Source: an uncultured Burkholderiales bacterium (GTDB taxonomy: Bacteria; Pseudomonadota; Gammaproteobacteria; Burkholderiales; Burkholderiaceae_C). Taken from it: a stretch of DNA of 64,000 bases. Shown here piece after piece: positions 8,669 to 18,222 of the stretch. Both the position numbers and the translations under genes were made by a program. The notes beneath the pieces are model-generated. The model saw only the letters and a program-made list of their open reading frames with translations. It ran no database searches and was not told where the DNA came from. How positions within the stretch are numbered: the stretch's first letter is position 1; every line of letters begins with the position of its first letter. The stretch is from contig CAITYM010000012.1 in the NCBI GenBank assembly GCA_903896615.1, positions 1-64,000 on the forward strand, in the 5' to 3' direction.

Positions 8669-9478
8669 ATGCCAAACGTTGAAATAGTTTTTTGTGATCC
8701 TCACCTCTTGGTAATCAATAAACCTGCGGGACTGCTCTCCGTTCCTGGACGGGGTCCAGATAAAACCGACTGTGCGCTTAGTCGAATCAATGAAAAATAC
8801 CCAGCCACACTGGTTGTTCACCGCTTAGACCAAGCTACATCAGGATTGATGGTATTTGCAAGAACGCCCCTGATTCAACGCGAATTAAGTAAAAGCTTTG
8901 CAACTCAAAATGTGAGTAAGTGTTATTTAGCAATCGTACAAGGGCTTGTCAAGCAAAGCCTTGACTGGCAACGTATTGATGCACCCATTGGTGCAGACTG
9001 GCCAAATCGGCCCATGCAAAAAATTGATCCTATGGGCAAACCCTCAACAACACTTTGGCGTTGCATTGCCAACGGTATTCCAAAAAGCAATGCGGATGCG
9101 GTAGGGTGTGCGGTAGGGGATGCGAGTGGGGGTGCGGTGGGGGGTGCACATGAAAACGCTGATCTGTACGGCAACGAGAGGAGTCACGCGTCAAATACAA
9201 AAAGCCTGCTAGAGTTGATACCACTTAGCGGGCGAACTCACCAATTAAGGGTTCATTTAATGAGCTTAGGAATGCCCATCATAGGGGATACGCTTTACAT
9301 GACAAACCCGCTTGAGCGCTCAAGGGCTTTGCACTCGCGTATGTGCTTACATGCACATCGACTAGAGTTTACCCACCCTGCTACGGGTGAGACCCTTAAG
9401 TTTTCAAGCGAAGCTGATTTTGTAGATCTTAAATTCTATACTTTTGACTTTGGATTTAATCATCCCTATCTGAAGTAA
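8669..9478 (+). CDS. RluA-family pseudouridine synthase with low-complexity insert
   Basis: This RNA pseudouridine synthase has the catalytic motif VVHRLDQATSGLMVFA (Asp of HRLD) and the N-terminal NKPAGLLSVPG signature. The first segment that looks like the family is MPNVEIVFCDPHLLVINKPAG, so I place the start at ATG 8669; the same frame is open back to 8546, but that would overlap the divergent MFS start and adds unlike sequence. The C-terminal part LIPLSGRTHQLRVHLMSLGMPIIGD is intact. Between them lies a Gly/Ala/Val-rich stretch (about 9093-9152) not expected in the fold. It resembles short RluA/YjbO-type enzymes for rRNA or tRNA; the target uridine is unknown. Confidence 0.87.
   Translation: MPNVEIVFCDPHLLVINKPAGLLSVPGRGPDKTDCALSRINEKYPATLVVHRLDQATSGLMVFARTPLIQRELSKSFATQNVSKCYLAIVQGLVKQSLDWQRIDAPIGADWPNRPMQKIDPMGKPSTTLWRCIANGIPKSNADAVGCAVGDASGGAVGGAHENADLYGNERSHASNTKSLLELIPLSGRTHQLRVHLMSLGMPIIGDTLYMTNPLERSRALHSRMCLHAHRLEFTHPATGETLKFSSEADFVDLKFYTFDFGFNHPYLK
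9093..9152 (+). repeat. Low-complexity gcggtaggg-type repeat inside pseudouridine synthase gene
   Basis: Imperfect short repeats of the form (g)gtgcggtgggg/gatgcgagtgggg encode GCAVGDASGGAVGG-like sequence inside the catalytic protein. The DNA is visibly more G-rich on the plus strand than its surroundings, consistent with slippage expansion in a surface loop. Confidence 0.7.
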
Positions 9479-9599
9479 AGTAGCCAAGGGGTAGGATAAT
9501 TTGAAAATGACAGCTTTTCAAACTAAAATTTGGTGAATTGACTGCCAAGCCGTGACTAGGTCGTCCAAGTCATCATTTTAATTTTAAGGAGTATTCCTC

Positions 9600-10784
9600 A
9601 TGTCCCGTGAAGTTGTAATTGTGAGTGGCGTCAGAACTGCGATTGGAACATTTGGGGGAAGCTTAAAAGACACATCCCCAATCGACCTTGCAACCGTAGC
9701 AACCAAAGAGGCGATGCACCGTGCTAACGTCAGCGCAGCAGACGTAGGTCACGTGGTATTTGGACATGTGGTTAACACTGAGCCGAAAGATCTTTACCTG
9801 TCCAGAGTCGCCGCAATTCAGGCTGGTTGCTCACAGGAAACACCTGCTTTTAATGTTAACCGCCTATGTGGTTCGGGTCTTCAAGCCATCGTCTCTGCGA
9901 GCCAATCGATACTCCTTGGCGACGCAGATATCGCCATTGGTGGTGGCGCTGAGTGCATGAGTCGTGGCCCCTATCTCTCGCTCTCCAACAGGTTTGGCTC
10001 GCGCATGGGGGATGCTGTGCTGCATGACATGATGATTGGAGCACTTCATGACCCATTTCACAAAATACATATGGGCGTGACTGCAGAAAATATTGCTAAA
10101 AAGTGGGGAATTACAAGAGATGAGCAAGACGCCCTAGCTTTAGAGAGTCACAAGCGCGCGCAACACGCCATCGAAGCAGGTTACTTTAAAGAACAAATCG
10201 TACCCGTTATGCTTAAGTCTAGAAAAGGGGAAACCGCGTTTGTTCAAGACGAACACTTTAGAATAAATGCAGTCCTAGATGATTTCTCAAAACTAAAACC
10301 CGTATTCATTAAAGAAAACGGAACTGTAACGGCCGGAAATGCCTCCGGTATCAATGACGCCGCATCAGCCCTAGTTCTCATGGAGGCAAGCACAGCAAAA
10401 GCACGCGCAGTCAAACCCCTTGCTCGTCTGGTTGCCTACGCTCACGCCGGCGTTGACCCTGAGTACATGGGAATTGGTCCCGTACCCGCCACTAAGAAAG
10501 CACTGGCAAAGGCAGGCCTTAAGGTTGGAGATTTAGATGTGATTGAGGCCAATGAGGCCTTTGCCGCTCAGGCCTGCGCTGTAACCAAGGATCTAGGCTT
10601 AGATCCAGCCAAGGTTAATCCAAATGGATCAGGCATTTCACTGGGCCACCCAATTGGCGCTACTGGTGCACTTATTACAGTTAAGGCTTTGTATGAGTTG
10701 CAGCGCATCCAAGGACGATACGCATTGGTGACCATGTGTATTGGCGGTGGTCAGGGCATTGCAGCCATTTTTGAACGCATGTAG
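9600..10784 (+). CDS. Acetyl-CoA acetyltransferase / beta-ketothiolase (BktB-like)
   Basis: A thiolase that makes acetoacetyl-CoA (or longer 3-ketoacyl-CoA) or cleaves it, serving PHA synthesis or degradation pathways. The 394 residues carry the complete catalytic set: Cys90 in NRLCGSG, His350 in GHPIGATG and Cys380 in CIGGGQG. The N-terminus SREVVIVSGVRTAIGTFGGSL and the stretch VVFGHVVNTEPKDLYLSR resemble Cupriavidus BktB more than PhaA, which is why I leave the symbol open. AAGGAG sits nine bases before the ATG. A strong hairpin terminator follows, so the gene looks monocistronic. Confidence 0.92.
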   Translation: MSREVVIVSGVRTAIGTFGGSLKDTSPIDLATVATKEAMHRANVSAADVGHVVFGHVVNTEPKDLYLSRVAAIQAGCSQETPAFNVNRLCGSGLQAIVSASQSILLGDADIAIGGGAECMSRGPYLSLSNRFGSRMGDAVLHDMMIGALHDPFHKIHMGVTAENIAKKWGITRDEQDALALESHKRAQHAIEAGYFKEQIVPVMLKSRKGETAFVQDEHFRINAVLDDFSKLKPVFIKENGTVTAGNASGINDAASALVLMEASTAKARAVKPLARLVAYAHAGVDPEYMGIGPVPATKKALAKAGLKVGDLDVIEANEAFAAQACAVTKDLGLDPAKVNPNGSGISLGHPIGATGALITVKALYELQRIQGRYALVTMCIGGGQGIAAIFERM

Positions 10785-10818
10785 AGGCGAAATTCTAAAA
10801 AGTTTTAGGACCGAAGAG

Positions 10819-10847
10819 AAGGTTGCAACTCACACTGCAACCTTTTT
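10819..10847 (+). terminator. Rho-independent terminator after thiolase gene
   Basis: A perfect 9-bp stem AAGGTTGCA / TGCAACCTT (10819-10827 with 10836-10844) encloses an 8-base loop and runs into a T-tract. It lies 35 bases after the thiolase stop. Confidence 0.88.
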
Positions 10848-10957
10848 CGTTTTTAGCTTAATTTTTGACTTAAGAATTAGCTTAAGGATTAGCTTAACAA
10901 TTAGCGTTTAGCCTTACATGTGAGATCTTGCAAGCACATTTTAAAATCAACTGACTT

Positions 10958-11998
10958 TTAAATATATCGCTCACTGGCCAAAGCCGCACCACCGACCAAA
11001 GCTTTAAGTTTTGCAATAGCGGTCTCTCTCGTCATGGGCGCCATTCCGCAGTTGGTACAAGCAATTAAATTTTTACGATCAACAAATTTCAGTGCTCGTC
11101 CAATTGTGTCTGCTACTTCTTCTGCTGTCTCGATCACGTCACTCGCCACGTCAATCACACCCACCATCACATCTTTGCCTCTGAGTAATTCAATTAAATC
11201 CATGGGCACTTGAGAGTGTTGACACTCAAGACTGACTTGATTGATCTTACTCTTGGCAAGGGAGGGGAAAATCTTCTCATACTGCCGCCATTCCTGGCCG
11301 AGGGTTTTCTTCCAATCATTATTGGCCTTGATACCGTATCCGTAGCAAATGTGAACGGCTGTTGTGCATTTAAGCCCCTGAGCAGCGCGCTCAAGCGCTT
11401 GAACACCCCAGTCCGCAGCCTCCTCCATATAAACGTTAAAGGCAGGCTCATCAAATTGAACCACATCAACCCCGTCAGCCTCTAAAGCAAGTGCCTCTTG
11501 GTTAAGTAGCTCTGCAAAAGCAAAGGCCATCTTGATGCGCCCCTCCTTCTCATTGGTACCTTTACCGTAATACCGATCAGCAACCGTATCCACAATGGTC
11601 ATTGGGCCGGGCAGTGTGAATTTAAGTTGCTTGTGCGTATGTGCCCTTGCAATACTTGCTTCAAATTTATGAACACGCCCCTTGAGCCTAAGAGGGCCAA
11701 TGACCTGGGGAACCTGTGCGTCATAGCGGTTATTGCGGATTCCCATGGTGACTTTGTTTTCAAAATCAATCCCCTCAACTTGCTCCAAAAAGCCATGAAC
11801 AAAATGCTGGCGAGATTGCTCTCCGTCCCCTACAACATCCAGACCACAGTCCTCTTGTTCTTTGAGCCAAAGCAAAGTTGCGTCGGATTTGTATTGCAAC
11901 AGTGCATCTCCAGTGGCTTTCCATTGGGGCCATAGTTTATTGGTCTCTGCGAGCCATTCTGGCTTGGGCAGACTGCCGGCAATAGTGGTTTTAAACAT
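10958..11998 (-). CDS. Core MetE-like cobalamin-independent methyltransferase
   Basis: 346 residues matching only the C-terminal catalytic barrel of MetE; the N-terminal MetE domain is absent. Zinc ligands match the MetE set: His216 and Cys218 in VHICYGYG, Glu258 in SLECQHS, and Cys317 in CTNCGMAPM. The N-terminal IAGSLPKP and the VVQFDEPAF motif (about 195) support homocysteine-type thiol activation. Proteins of this size act as methionine synthases with unusual methyl donors (the Mes families) or as other thiol alkyltransferases; which one applies is not visible. Its ATG overlaps the stop of the upstream flavin oxidoreductase gene by 8 bases, implying translational coupling. Confidence 0.85.
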   Translation of the reverse strand: MFKTTIAGSLPKPEWLAETNKLWPQWKATGDALLQYKSDATLLWLKEQEDCGLDVVGDGEQSRQHFVHGFLEQVEGIDFENKVTMGIRNNRYDAQVPQVIGPLRLKGRVHKFEASIARAHTHKQLKFTLPGPMTIVDTVADRYYGKGTNEKEGRIKMAFAFAELLNQEALALEADGVDVVQFDEPAFNVYMEEAADWGVQALERAAQGLKCTTAVHICYGYGIKANNDWKKTLGQEWRQYEKIFPSLAKSKINQVSLECQHSQVPMDLIELLRGKDVMVGVIDVASDVIETAEEVADTIGRALKFVDRKNLIACTNCGMAPMTRETAIAKLKALVGGAALASERYI

Positions 11999-13052
11999 GT
12001 TGAGCGTCTCCGTGGTTGTGATGATTTATTTGTTGGCTCTTAACTTTTTGTTGGTTTAAGCCAAACTCGTTTGCAATTAATTCATAGGATCTGAGTTGCG
12101 AGTCTGCGTCATGCGACCAAGTAATGATGACGATTTCATCAGCTTGTAACTTGCTTGCTAAATTTTCAATTTTTGATTTAACCTGGGATGCAGAACCCAC
12201 CAGTGCATTAGCCTTTAATTGTTCGATGCCGTAGAGCTCTTCAGATGTGAAATCTCTATCTGATTGGTCAGGATGCAAAAGCGGACCAATGCGCCCGCTA
12301 TTGCGATCTGTCCTCCACCTCGCTCTGCTCTTAAATGCCCACCAAGCCTCCTCTTCAGTATCGGCCGCTAAGGCCCATACACAAACTGCAGCATAGGGTT
12401 TGGGGTAAAGGGGGCTCGGTTTAAAGCCTGATCTGTATAGTTCCAATGCTTGTTGCGCGCCCTGCCCCTCAGTAATGAAGTAAGCAAATGCGTATGGCAA
12501 ACCTAAATATGCAGCTAACTGAGCACCGTAATCGGAACTACCTAACATCCACACATCGGGGCAGGTGTCAGAACTGGGGTATGCAAATACATTGTGGCCA
12601 GGGTGTCCGAGTGGCGGAGTTTGCCCACTGACCCACTGACGAAGCTCTATTACTTGTTCAGGGAAACGATCTGATGCATAGCGATCTGGGTTTAAGAGTT
12701 GCGCTGTACGGCCATCACTTCCAGGTGCACGCCCCACACCCAAATCAATACGCCCAGGTGCTAAAGCATCAAGCACTCTAAACTGCTCAGCAACTTTTAA
12801 AGATGCGTAATGTGGCAACATCACACCTGCACTGCCAATTCGGATTCTTTGCGTTTTAGCGGCAATTGCAGCCATGAGCACCTCAGGCGCAGTACCAACG
12901 ATACTTGGATGTGAGTGGTGCTCACTGACCCAAAAACGGTTGTAGCCCAGCTGCTCGCAGCGCTGTGCAAGATCCACTGTTTGCTGAATTGCACGCGCGC
13001 CTAACTGACCTTGTACAGCCACCGATTGATCAAGTACTGAGAGTTTAAACAT
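11991..13052 (-). CDS. Luciferase-like (LLM) flavin-dependent oxidoreductase
   Basis: A 353-residue bacterial-luciferase-like TIM barrel. Family markers are LSVLDQSVAV at the N-terminus, FWVSEHHSHPSIVGTAPEVLMAAIA (about 41-65), IRIGSAGVMLPHYASLKVAEQFRVLDALAPGRIDLGVGRAPG (about 70-110) and DVWMLGSSDYGAQLAA. It resembles the MsnO8-type LLM group, which are FMNH2-dependent monooxygenases or F420/FMN oxidoreductases. The substrate is not visible. It is upstream of and overlaps the core-MetE gene, so the two probably act in one pathway, perhaps on a methylated or sulfur compound (inference). Confidence 0.85.
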   Translation of the reverse strand: MFKLSVLDQSVAVQGQLGARAIQQTVDLAQRCEQLGYNRFWVSEHHSHPSIVGTAPEVLMAAIAAKTQRIRIGSAGVMLPHYASLKVAEQFRVLDALAPGRIDLGVGRAPGSDGRTAQLLNPDRYASDRFPEQVIELRQWVSGQTPPLGHPGHNVFAYPSSDTCPDVWMLGSSDYGAQLAAYLGLPYAFAYFITEGQGAQQALELYRSGFKPSPLYPKPYAAVCVWALAADTEEEAWWAFKSRARWRTDRNSGRIGPLLHPDQSDRDFTSEELYGIEQLKANALVGSASQVKSKIENLASKLQADEIVIITWSHDADSQLRSYELIANEFGLNQQKVKSQQINHHNHGDAQHV

Positions 13053-13109
13053 GGACTTGTTAGTGAAATGAATGCAGCACTATGAGTAGTTTAAGCAATA
13101 TTTAATTGA

Positions 13110-14771
13110 TTACTTCAAAGCTTTAAAACGTGTCCGCTTAGGTTTAGCGCCCTCTTCACCCAGTCGTTTTTTCTTATCTGCTTCAAACTCTTGGTAATTG
13201 CCGTCAAAGAACGTCCACTGCGAGTCGCCTTCGCAGGACAAAATATGAGTCGCAATCCTGTCAAGGAACCAACGGTCATGACTAATCACCATCACACTGC
13301 CTGCAAACTCGAGTAGCGCATCTTCAAGCGCTCTGAGCGTTTCAACATCCAAATCGTTAGATGGCTCGTCAAGCAGCAAAACATTTCCGCCTGCGATCAA
13401 AGTTTTTGCCAAATGCAGGCGACCTCGCTCTCCACCGGACAATGTGCCAACTCTTTTTTGTTGATCCCCGCCGTTAAAGTTAAACCTACCGCAGTAAGCA
13501 CGACTGGCCATCTCAAATTTACCAACCGTTAGGATGTCCAAACCTCCAGACACATCTTCCCAAACAGTTTTATCATTAGAGAGATCGTCCCTTGTTTGAT
13601 CCACAAAGGCCATTCTGACTGTAGAGCCTACTTTGATCTCACCAGAGTCTGGGGCTTGCTTGCCAGCAAGCATCCTAAATAAAGTGGACTTACCCGCGCC
13701 GTTAGGACCAATAATACCGACGATCGCCCCAGCTGGTACTTTGAAACTTAGGTTATCAATCAACACCCTGTCACCAAAAGATTTGGTGACATTAACAAAC
13801 TCAATAACCTCATTTCCTAATCTCTCTGCGACGGGGATGAAAATCTCCTGGGTCTCATTGCGAGTTTGGTATTCGTGGCTTGAGAGCTCCTCAAACCTTG
13901 CAATCCTTGCCTTGCTCTTGGCTTGACGGCCCTTGGGATTTTGTCTTACCCATTCCAACTCTTTCTTTAAAGCTTTAGACAGAGCTTCCTCCCCCTTTTG
14001 CTCTTTCTCTAAACGGTCTTGTTTTTGGCTAAGCCAAGTACTGTAATTGCCCTTCCAAGGTATGCCGTGTCCTCGGTCCAACTCCAAAATCCACTCAGCC
14101 GCATTGTCAAGAAAATACCGGTCGTGAGTTATAGCTACTACGGTGCCTGGGTATCTTTGCAAAAACTGCTCCAACCAATCCACTGACTCAGCGTCCAAGT
14201 GGTTGGTGGGCTCATCGAGCAAGAGCATATCGGGCTTTGATAGCAAAAGGCGACAAAGCGCTACACGACGTTTTTCACCGCCCGATAATTTATCAATCAA
14301 AGCGTCCCAAGGCGGGAGTCGCAGTGCATCTGCAGCGATCTCAAATTGGTGCTCACTGTCCGAGCCCGCAGCGGCGATGATGCCCTCTAACTCACCCTGC
14401 TCTGCAGCTAATTTATCAAAATCTGCATCTGGCTCTGCATAAGCCGCATAGATTTCTTCAAGCCTTGCCTTCGCATCTAAAACCTCAGCCATTGCCCCCT
14501 CTACGACTTGCCTAACAGTCTGGGTGGGCTCTAGTTGTGGCTCTTGTGGAAGGTAGCCAATCTTCAGATCCGCCATAGGAAGTGCCTCGCCCTCAATTTC
14601 AGTATCGAGTCCAGCCATGATTTTTAGAAGGGTCGATTTACCCGAACCGTTTAAACCCAAGACACCAATTTTGGCTCCCGGGAAAAAACTCAGCGATATG
14701 TCTTTCAAAATATGACGCTTAGGTGGAACTATTTTGCCCACGCGGTTCATCGTAAATACATATTGAGCCAT
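13110..14771 (-). CDS. ettA: Energy-dependent translational throttle protein EttA (ABC-F)
   Basis: An ABC-F ATPase without membrane segments that binds the ribosomal E site and gates entry into elongation according to ATP/ADP ratio. The 553 residues contain two ABC domains: Walker A GLNGSGKST at 39-47 and GPNGAGKST near 355; signatures LSGGEKRR (about 163) and LSGGERGR (about 445); Walker B LLLDEPTNHLDAESV and LLLDEPSNDLDVETL. The linker between them has the charged helical segment KEQKGEEALSKALKKELEWVRQNPKGRQAKSKAR typical of EttA. The N-terminus AQYVFTMNRVGKIVPPKR is diagnostic of EttA rather than Uup. It diverges from the helicase gene. Confidence 0.95.
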   Translation of the reverse strand: MAQYVFTMNRVGKIVPPKRHILKDISLSFFPGAKIGVLGLNGSGKSTLLKIMAGLDTEIEGEALPMADLKIGYLPQEPQLEPTQTVRQVVEGAMAEVLDAKARLEEIYAAYAEPDADFDKLAAEQGELEGIIAAAGSDSEHQFEIAADALRLPPWDALIDKLSGGEKRRVALCRLLLSKPDMLLLDEPTNHLDAESVDWLEQFLQRYPGTVVAITHDRYFLDNAAEWILELDRGHGIPWKGNYSTWLSQKQDRLEKEQKGEEALSKALKKELEWVRQNPKGRQAKSKARIARFEELSSHEYQTRNETQEIFIPVAERLGNEVIEFVNVTKSFGDRVLIDNLSFKVPAGAIVGIIGPNGAGKSTLFRMLAGKQAPDSGEIKVGSTVRMAFVDQTRDDLSNDKTVWEDVSGGLDILTVGKFEMASRAYCGRFNFNGGDQQKRVGTLSGGERGRLHLAKTLIAGGNVLLLDEPSNDLDVETLRALEDALLEFAGSVMVISHDRWFLDRIATHILSCEGDSQWTFFDGNYQEFEADKKKRLGEEGAKPKRTRFKALK

Positions 14772-15116
14772 TTAACTATTCTCTTTCTCTGTGGTGAAAG
14801 GCAACGAGCCTAAGTTATTCGTAAAGAGTAGGATTATCGCTTCTAAGCTGATTATTGGTACAAAATCGTCTAGTTGCGCAAAATGCACGCTTTTTAAGTA
14901 TTTTGGACACAAAGTGGTATTTCATGCGAGAATAGGGCTGTTGACGCCACCAGTTGCCTCAACACCAGCGAATGTGCTGGGATCCATAGCAAAAGATACT
15001 TTTTAATTTTTGCACTACTTTGGCTCCAATTGTGTTTCCCGTCGGTCTTTGACTGGATGTTACTTCTCCTTGTAACGAGTAAGACTGCTACATGCGCTTA
15101 ATATTGCGCTTATTAA
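14772..15116. other. Divergent intergenic region ettA / DEAD-box helicase
   Basis: About 345 bases between divergent start codons. I see no convincing gene: the open frame at 14791-15006 has no family pattern. The last 60 bases hold a small inverted repeat GTTAC..GTAAC (15059-15076) and a repeated tgcgctta, so this may be a structured 5' leader of the helicase mRNA. No riboswitch family is recognised. Confidence 0.5.
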
Positions 15117-17051
15117 ATGAAATTTGAAGAATTGAATTTGGCTCCGGCCATCTTAAAGGCTGTGCGCGAGCAAGGTTACGAAGAACCCACTCCTGTCCAA
15201 GAAAAATCGATACCTATCATTTTAGAAGGGCATGACCTATTAGCAGGGGCTCAAACTGGCACTGGTAAGACTGCTGCTTTTACGCTCCCCTTATTGCACA
15301 AATTGACGATGTCAAGGAGTGCAAATAATAAGTTTGGCGTATTTGGTGTGCGTGCACTTGTACTCACGCCGACACGAGAACTTGCGGCTCAAATTGATGA
15401 GTCCGTACAAAATTACGGTAAGTACTTGCAACTCAAGTCTGCGGTAATCTTTGGCGGCGTTGGAATGAACCCCCAGATTGACAAAATCAGGCGCGGCGTA
15501 GATATTTTGGTTGCAACACCGGGCAGACTACTGGACCTTCAACAGCAAGGCCATCTTGATCTTTCAACAGTACAGATTTTGGTGCTCGATGAGGCAGACA
15601 GAATGCTTGATATGGGTTTTGTTCAAGATGTGCGAAAAATTCTTGCATTGATTCCACAAAACAAACAAAGTTTATTGTTCTCCGCCACTTTCAGCAATGA
15701 GATCAAAGAGCTGGCGAATACACTGCTTAGAAATCCTCAAAGCATACAAGTTACTCCCAGCAACACAACGGTTCAAAGAATTCGCCAAGTTGCTCACCCC
15801 GTTGGTCGCAACAAGAAAAAGGCCTTACTCGCTCACATCATTCAAACAAATAACTGGAACCAAGTTCTCGTTTTTACAAGAACAAAGTTTGGGGCTAATC
15901 ATGTAGCGGAGTTCTTGAATAAAACCGGAATCTCTGCAATGGCGTTGCACGGCAATAAAAGTCAGACTGCAAGAACTCAGGCACTCGCTGGATTTAAGAG
16001 CGGAGATTTGCGCGTTCTGGTTGCAACAGACATTGCAGCCCGTGGCATCGATATTGACGATTTACCTCACGTCGTTAACTTTGAGATTCCTAATGTCAGT
16101 GAGGACTACGTTCACCGAATCGGTCGCACTGGGCGAGCCGGGGCGAGTGGTGAAGCCATTAGTCTTGTTTCTTTAGATGAGCAGGGATTTATGCAAGAAA
16201 TCGAAAAATTTACACATCAAACTATTCCAACTGAAACTGTCGAGGGCTTTGGCCCTGACGCCAACGAGAAGGCAGAGCCCATCGCCATGGGTCGTCAAAC
16301 ACTTTGGGGCGGTGTGGGAAGACCTCCAAGTCGTGATGTGATGGCACAGGCTGCCCGCGCGGCGCGCCAAGAAATGATGGAGCGCATCCGTGAGAAAAAG
16401 AAGCCCTCAGGATCAAATGGCGACCAAAGACCTCACGCTAATGCGAGACGCGCACAAACGCCTAGACCACATCATCCTCAAAACAACGCCCCCCATACTG
16501 ATGGCCTAGGTCCTAACGGTGAAGTACTCAACAAAGGGATCGATCACTCACCTTCAGAGGGTGGCTTTGAGAACCGCCCGCCTAGAAACTCCCAAGCACC
16601 AAGATCACCTTCTGGGTACAAAGGCCGTAGTGGTGCACCGGGCGCTAGCGGTGCAGGCAACTCAAACAACCGCAACCGCCCGCCTCAACAACGCGAGCCA
16701 AGAGAGCCCAGAGAGCAAAGGGATCCATTTAATTATGAGCCCAAAGCAGCTCGTGGCGAAGACGATTTCCAACCCCGTGCTAACGCTCACTTGGGCACTC
16801 AAAGTGGTGTGAATGCGTTTGGACACAAATCCAGTAACTCATCACAAAGGGAACCTGATCCCACAATGACAACGGTTGACCTTATGTCACAGGGAAATAG
16901 GGGCTCTAGAAACAACAATCGAGGTGGTTCAAACGCCAACTCCGGACAAAGAGCAAGGGGTGGCCCCTCTAATTCGGGTGGCAAACGTAGCGGGCCACGT
17001 CCAGCAGGTAACGGCGGTCCTAAGCGCAGTCCAAGTGGATTTTCAAGGTAA
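15117..17051 (+). CDS. rhlE: DEAD-box RNA helicase, RhlE type, with long basic tail
   Basis: An ATP-dependent RNA helicase of ribosome assembly and RNA turnover. The RecA-like core (about 1-370) has the Q motif (GYEEPTPVQ), motif I AQTGTGKT at 45-52, Ia [13 protein letters not shown] at 158-161, SAT (LLFSATFS), motif [12 protein letters not shown] and motif [13 protein letters not shown] disordered tail of about 270 residues follows, rich in Arg, Asn, Gly, Pro and Ser (for example [16 protein letters not shown] and the Gly/Asn/Arg-rich last 60 residues). It probably acts as an RNA-binding or condensate-forming extension. Long tails are common in betaproteobacterial RhlE. Confidence 0.92.
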   Translation: MKFEELNLAPAILKAVREQGYEEPTPVQEKSIPIILEGHDLLAGAQTGTGKTAAFTLPLLHKLTMSRSANNKFGVFGVRALVLTPTRELAAQIDESVQNYGKYLQLKSAVIFGGVGMNPQIDKIRRGVDILVATPGRLLDLQQQGHLDLSTVQILVLDEADRMLDMGFVQDVRKILALIPQNKQSLLFSATFSNEIKELANTLLRNPQSIQVTPSNTTVQRIRQVAHPVGRNKKKALLAHIIQTNNWNQVLVFTRTKFGANHVAEFLNKTGISAMALHGNKSQTARTQALAGFKSGDLRVLVATDIAARGIDIDDLPHVVNFEIPNVSEDYVHRIGRTGRAGASGEAISLVSLDEQGFMQEIEKFTHQTIPTETVEGFGPDANEKAEPIAMGRQTLWGGVGRPPSRDVMAQAARAARQEMMERIREKKKPSGSNGDQRPHANARRAQTPRPHHPQNNAPHTDGLGPNGEVLNKGIDHSPSEGGFENRPPRNSQAPRSPSGYKGRSGAPGASGAGNSNNRNRPPQQREPREPREQRDPFNYEPKAARGEDDFQPRANAHLGTQSGVNAFGHKSSNSSQREPDPTMTTVDLMSQGNRGSRNNNRGGSNANSGQRARGGPSNSGGKRSGPRPAGNGGPKRSPSGFSR

Positions 17052-17180
17052 ATATTGATCCGACGTTGATTTGCGCACTTGTTGTGAAGCGCAGGATTAA
17101 ATTCAGTAGCAACTTAGATTTACTTTGGTGACGAGTTGAAGATTCAGAGCTACAGCTGCTTCAACTCAAATAACTTGGTA

Positions 17181-18131
17181 TCACTTGGTAATTAACCCCT
17201 GGCACTCGGGTACCGGAGTGGGTAACTTTGTACCCTCAAAATAAGCGGACAAATTGGCAAGCACCAGATCTGCCATGGCTCTGCGTGTCTCAAAAGTTCC
17301 GCTAGCCATGTGAGGGGTTAACACAACATTGGAAAGATGACGAATCTCTGGTGATATCCGGGGCTCATCGTTGTAAACATCAAGACCTGCACCCGCAATT
17401 ACTTTGTCTTGAAGAGCCTTTATGAGTGCAGGTTGGTCAACAACGGAGCCACTTGAGACATTAATAAAGTACCCTTTAGGACCCAGTGCCTCAAACACCT
17501 CCTTATTAATCATTGCTTTCGTCGTAGGGCCTCCGGGCACGATCGCCAGTAGGAAGTCCACCTCTGCCGCCAAGGCCTTGGCACTGGGGTAATAGAGGTA
17601 CGGCAACTCAGCTTTAGGAGTTCGCGCGGTATAGGATATTTTCATATCAAATGCACTCGCACGTTTAGCAATGGCTTGGCCGATACGTCCAAGACCCACC
17701 ATTCCAAGCTTTGCTGCGCTCAGTTTTTTGGTCAAGTCATAGGGCCCATCAACCCAGTCCCCTGCACGCACGAAACGGTCAGCTTGCGGAATTTGTCTTG
17801 AAACACTAATGAGCAATCCCATCGCTAAATCAGCAACATCATTGTTAAGGACGCCTGGCGTATGGGTTACAACGATTCCGCGTTCAATTGCAGCGTGAAC
17901 GTCCACACCCTCATAGCCTGCACCAAACACAGAAATGATTTTTACATTTGGCATCAGCGCAAGTAACTTGCGGTCAATCTTTGTCTCGCCCTCGCCAACA
18001 ATGGCAACTACTCGCTTTAATGCGTCAGGCTCATTGATGTGATTGTGGTCATGCACAATGTAAGCTTTGTTCAAATCGTCAATCAAAAAGGTATGAAGAT
18101 TTGAAACGCGCAAAATCTCGATGGGTTCCAT
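17181..18131 (-). CDS. D-2-hydroxyacid dehydrogenase family protein with Arg-to-Ser change at catalytic site
   Basis: A NAD(P)-dependent D-isomer-specific 2-hydroxyacid dehydrogenase, closest in feel to glyoxylate/hydroxypyruvate reductases. I choose ATG 18131, which has AGAG about ten bases upstream; a TTG at 18161 is also in frame. It has the Rossmann motif GLGRIGQA, the Glu in DVYNDEPRIS and the His in LTPHMASGTFETR. The family's substrate-binding Arg, normally in N-V-x-R-G, is Ser here (INVSSGSVVDQPAL; codon AGT). The product may have altered activity. It lies downstream of a DenD-like gene on the same strand, about 90 bases away, suggesting shared sugar-acid metabolism. Confidence 0.85.
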   Translation of the reverse strand: MEPIEILRVSNLHTFLIDDLNKAYIVHDHNHINEPDALKRVVAIVGEGETKIDRKLLALMPNVKIISVFGAGYEGVDVHAAIERGIVVTHTPGVLNNDVADLAMGLLISVSRQIPQADRFVRAGDWVDGPYDLTKKLSAAKLGMVGLGRIGQAIAKRASAFDMKISYTARTPKAELPYLYYPSAKALAAEVDFLLAIVPGGPTTKAMINKEVFEALGPKGYFINVSSGSVVDQPALIKALQDKVIAGAGLDVYNDEPRISPEIRHLSNVVLTPHMASGTFETRRAMADLVLANLSAYFEGTKLPTPVPECQGLITK

Positions 18132-18222
18132 TTGATATTTCTCTCTGGTTTTACCGGGCAAGGATCGACAATTTATACCTTGAGTATATATACGCTTTCC
18201 AATTATGTCTTTAGTTGAAAGA

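Noticed and set aside
10855..10912. Repeated attagctta motif downstream of the thiolase terminator
   Set aside because: Three short imperfect copies in AT-rich DNA, explained by chance or simple slippage.
14791..15006. 71-residue open frame in the ettA/helicase spacer
   Set aside because: No family pattern, no ribosome-binding site and it lies across the divergent promoter region.
17052..17180. Small hairpin TGCGC/GCGCA after the helicase gene
   Set aside because: Only a 5-bp stem with no T-tract, too weak to call as a terminator.
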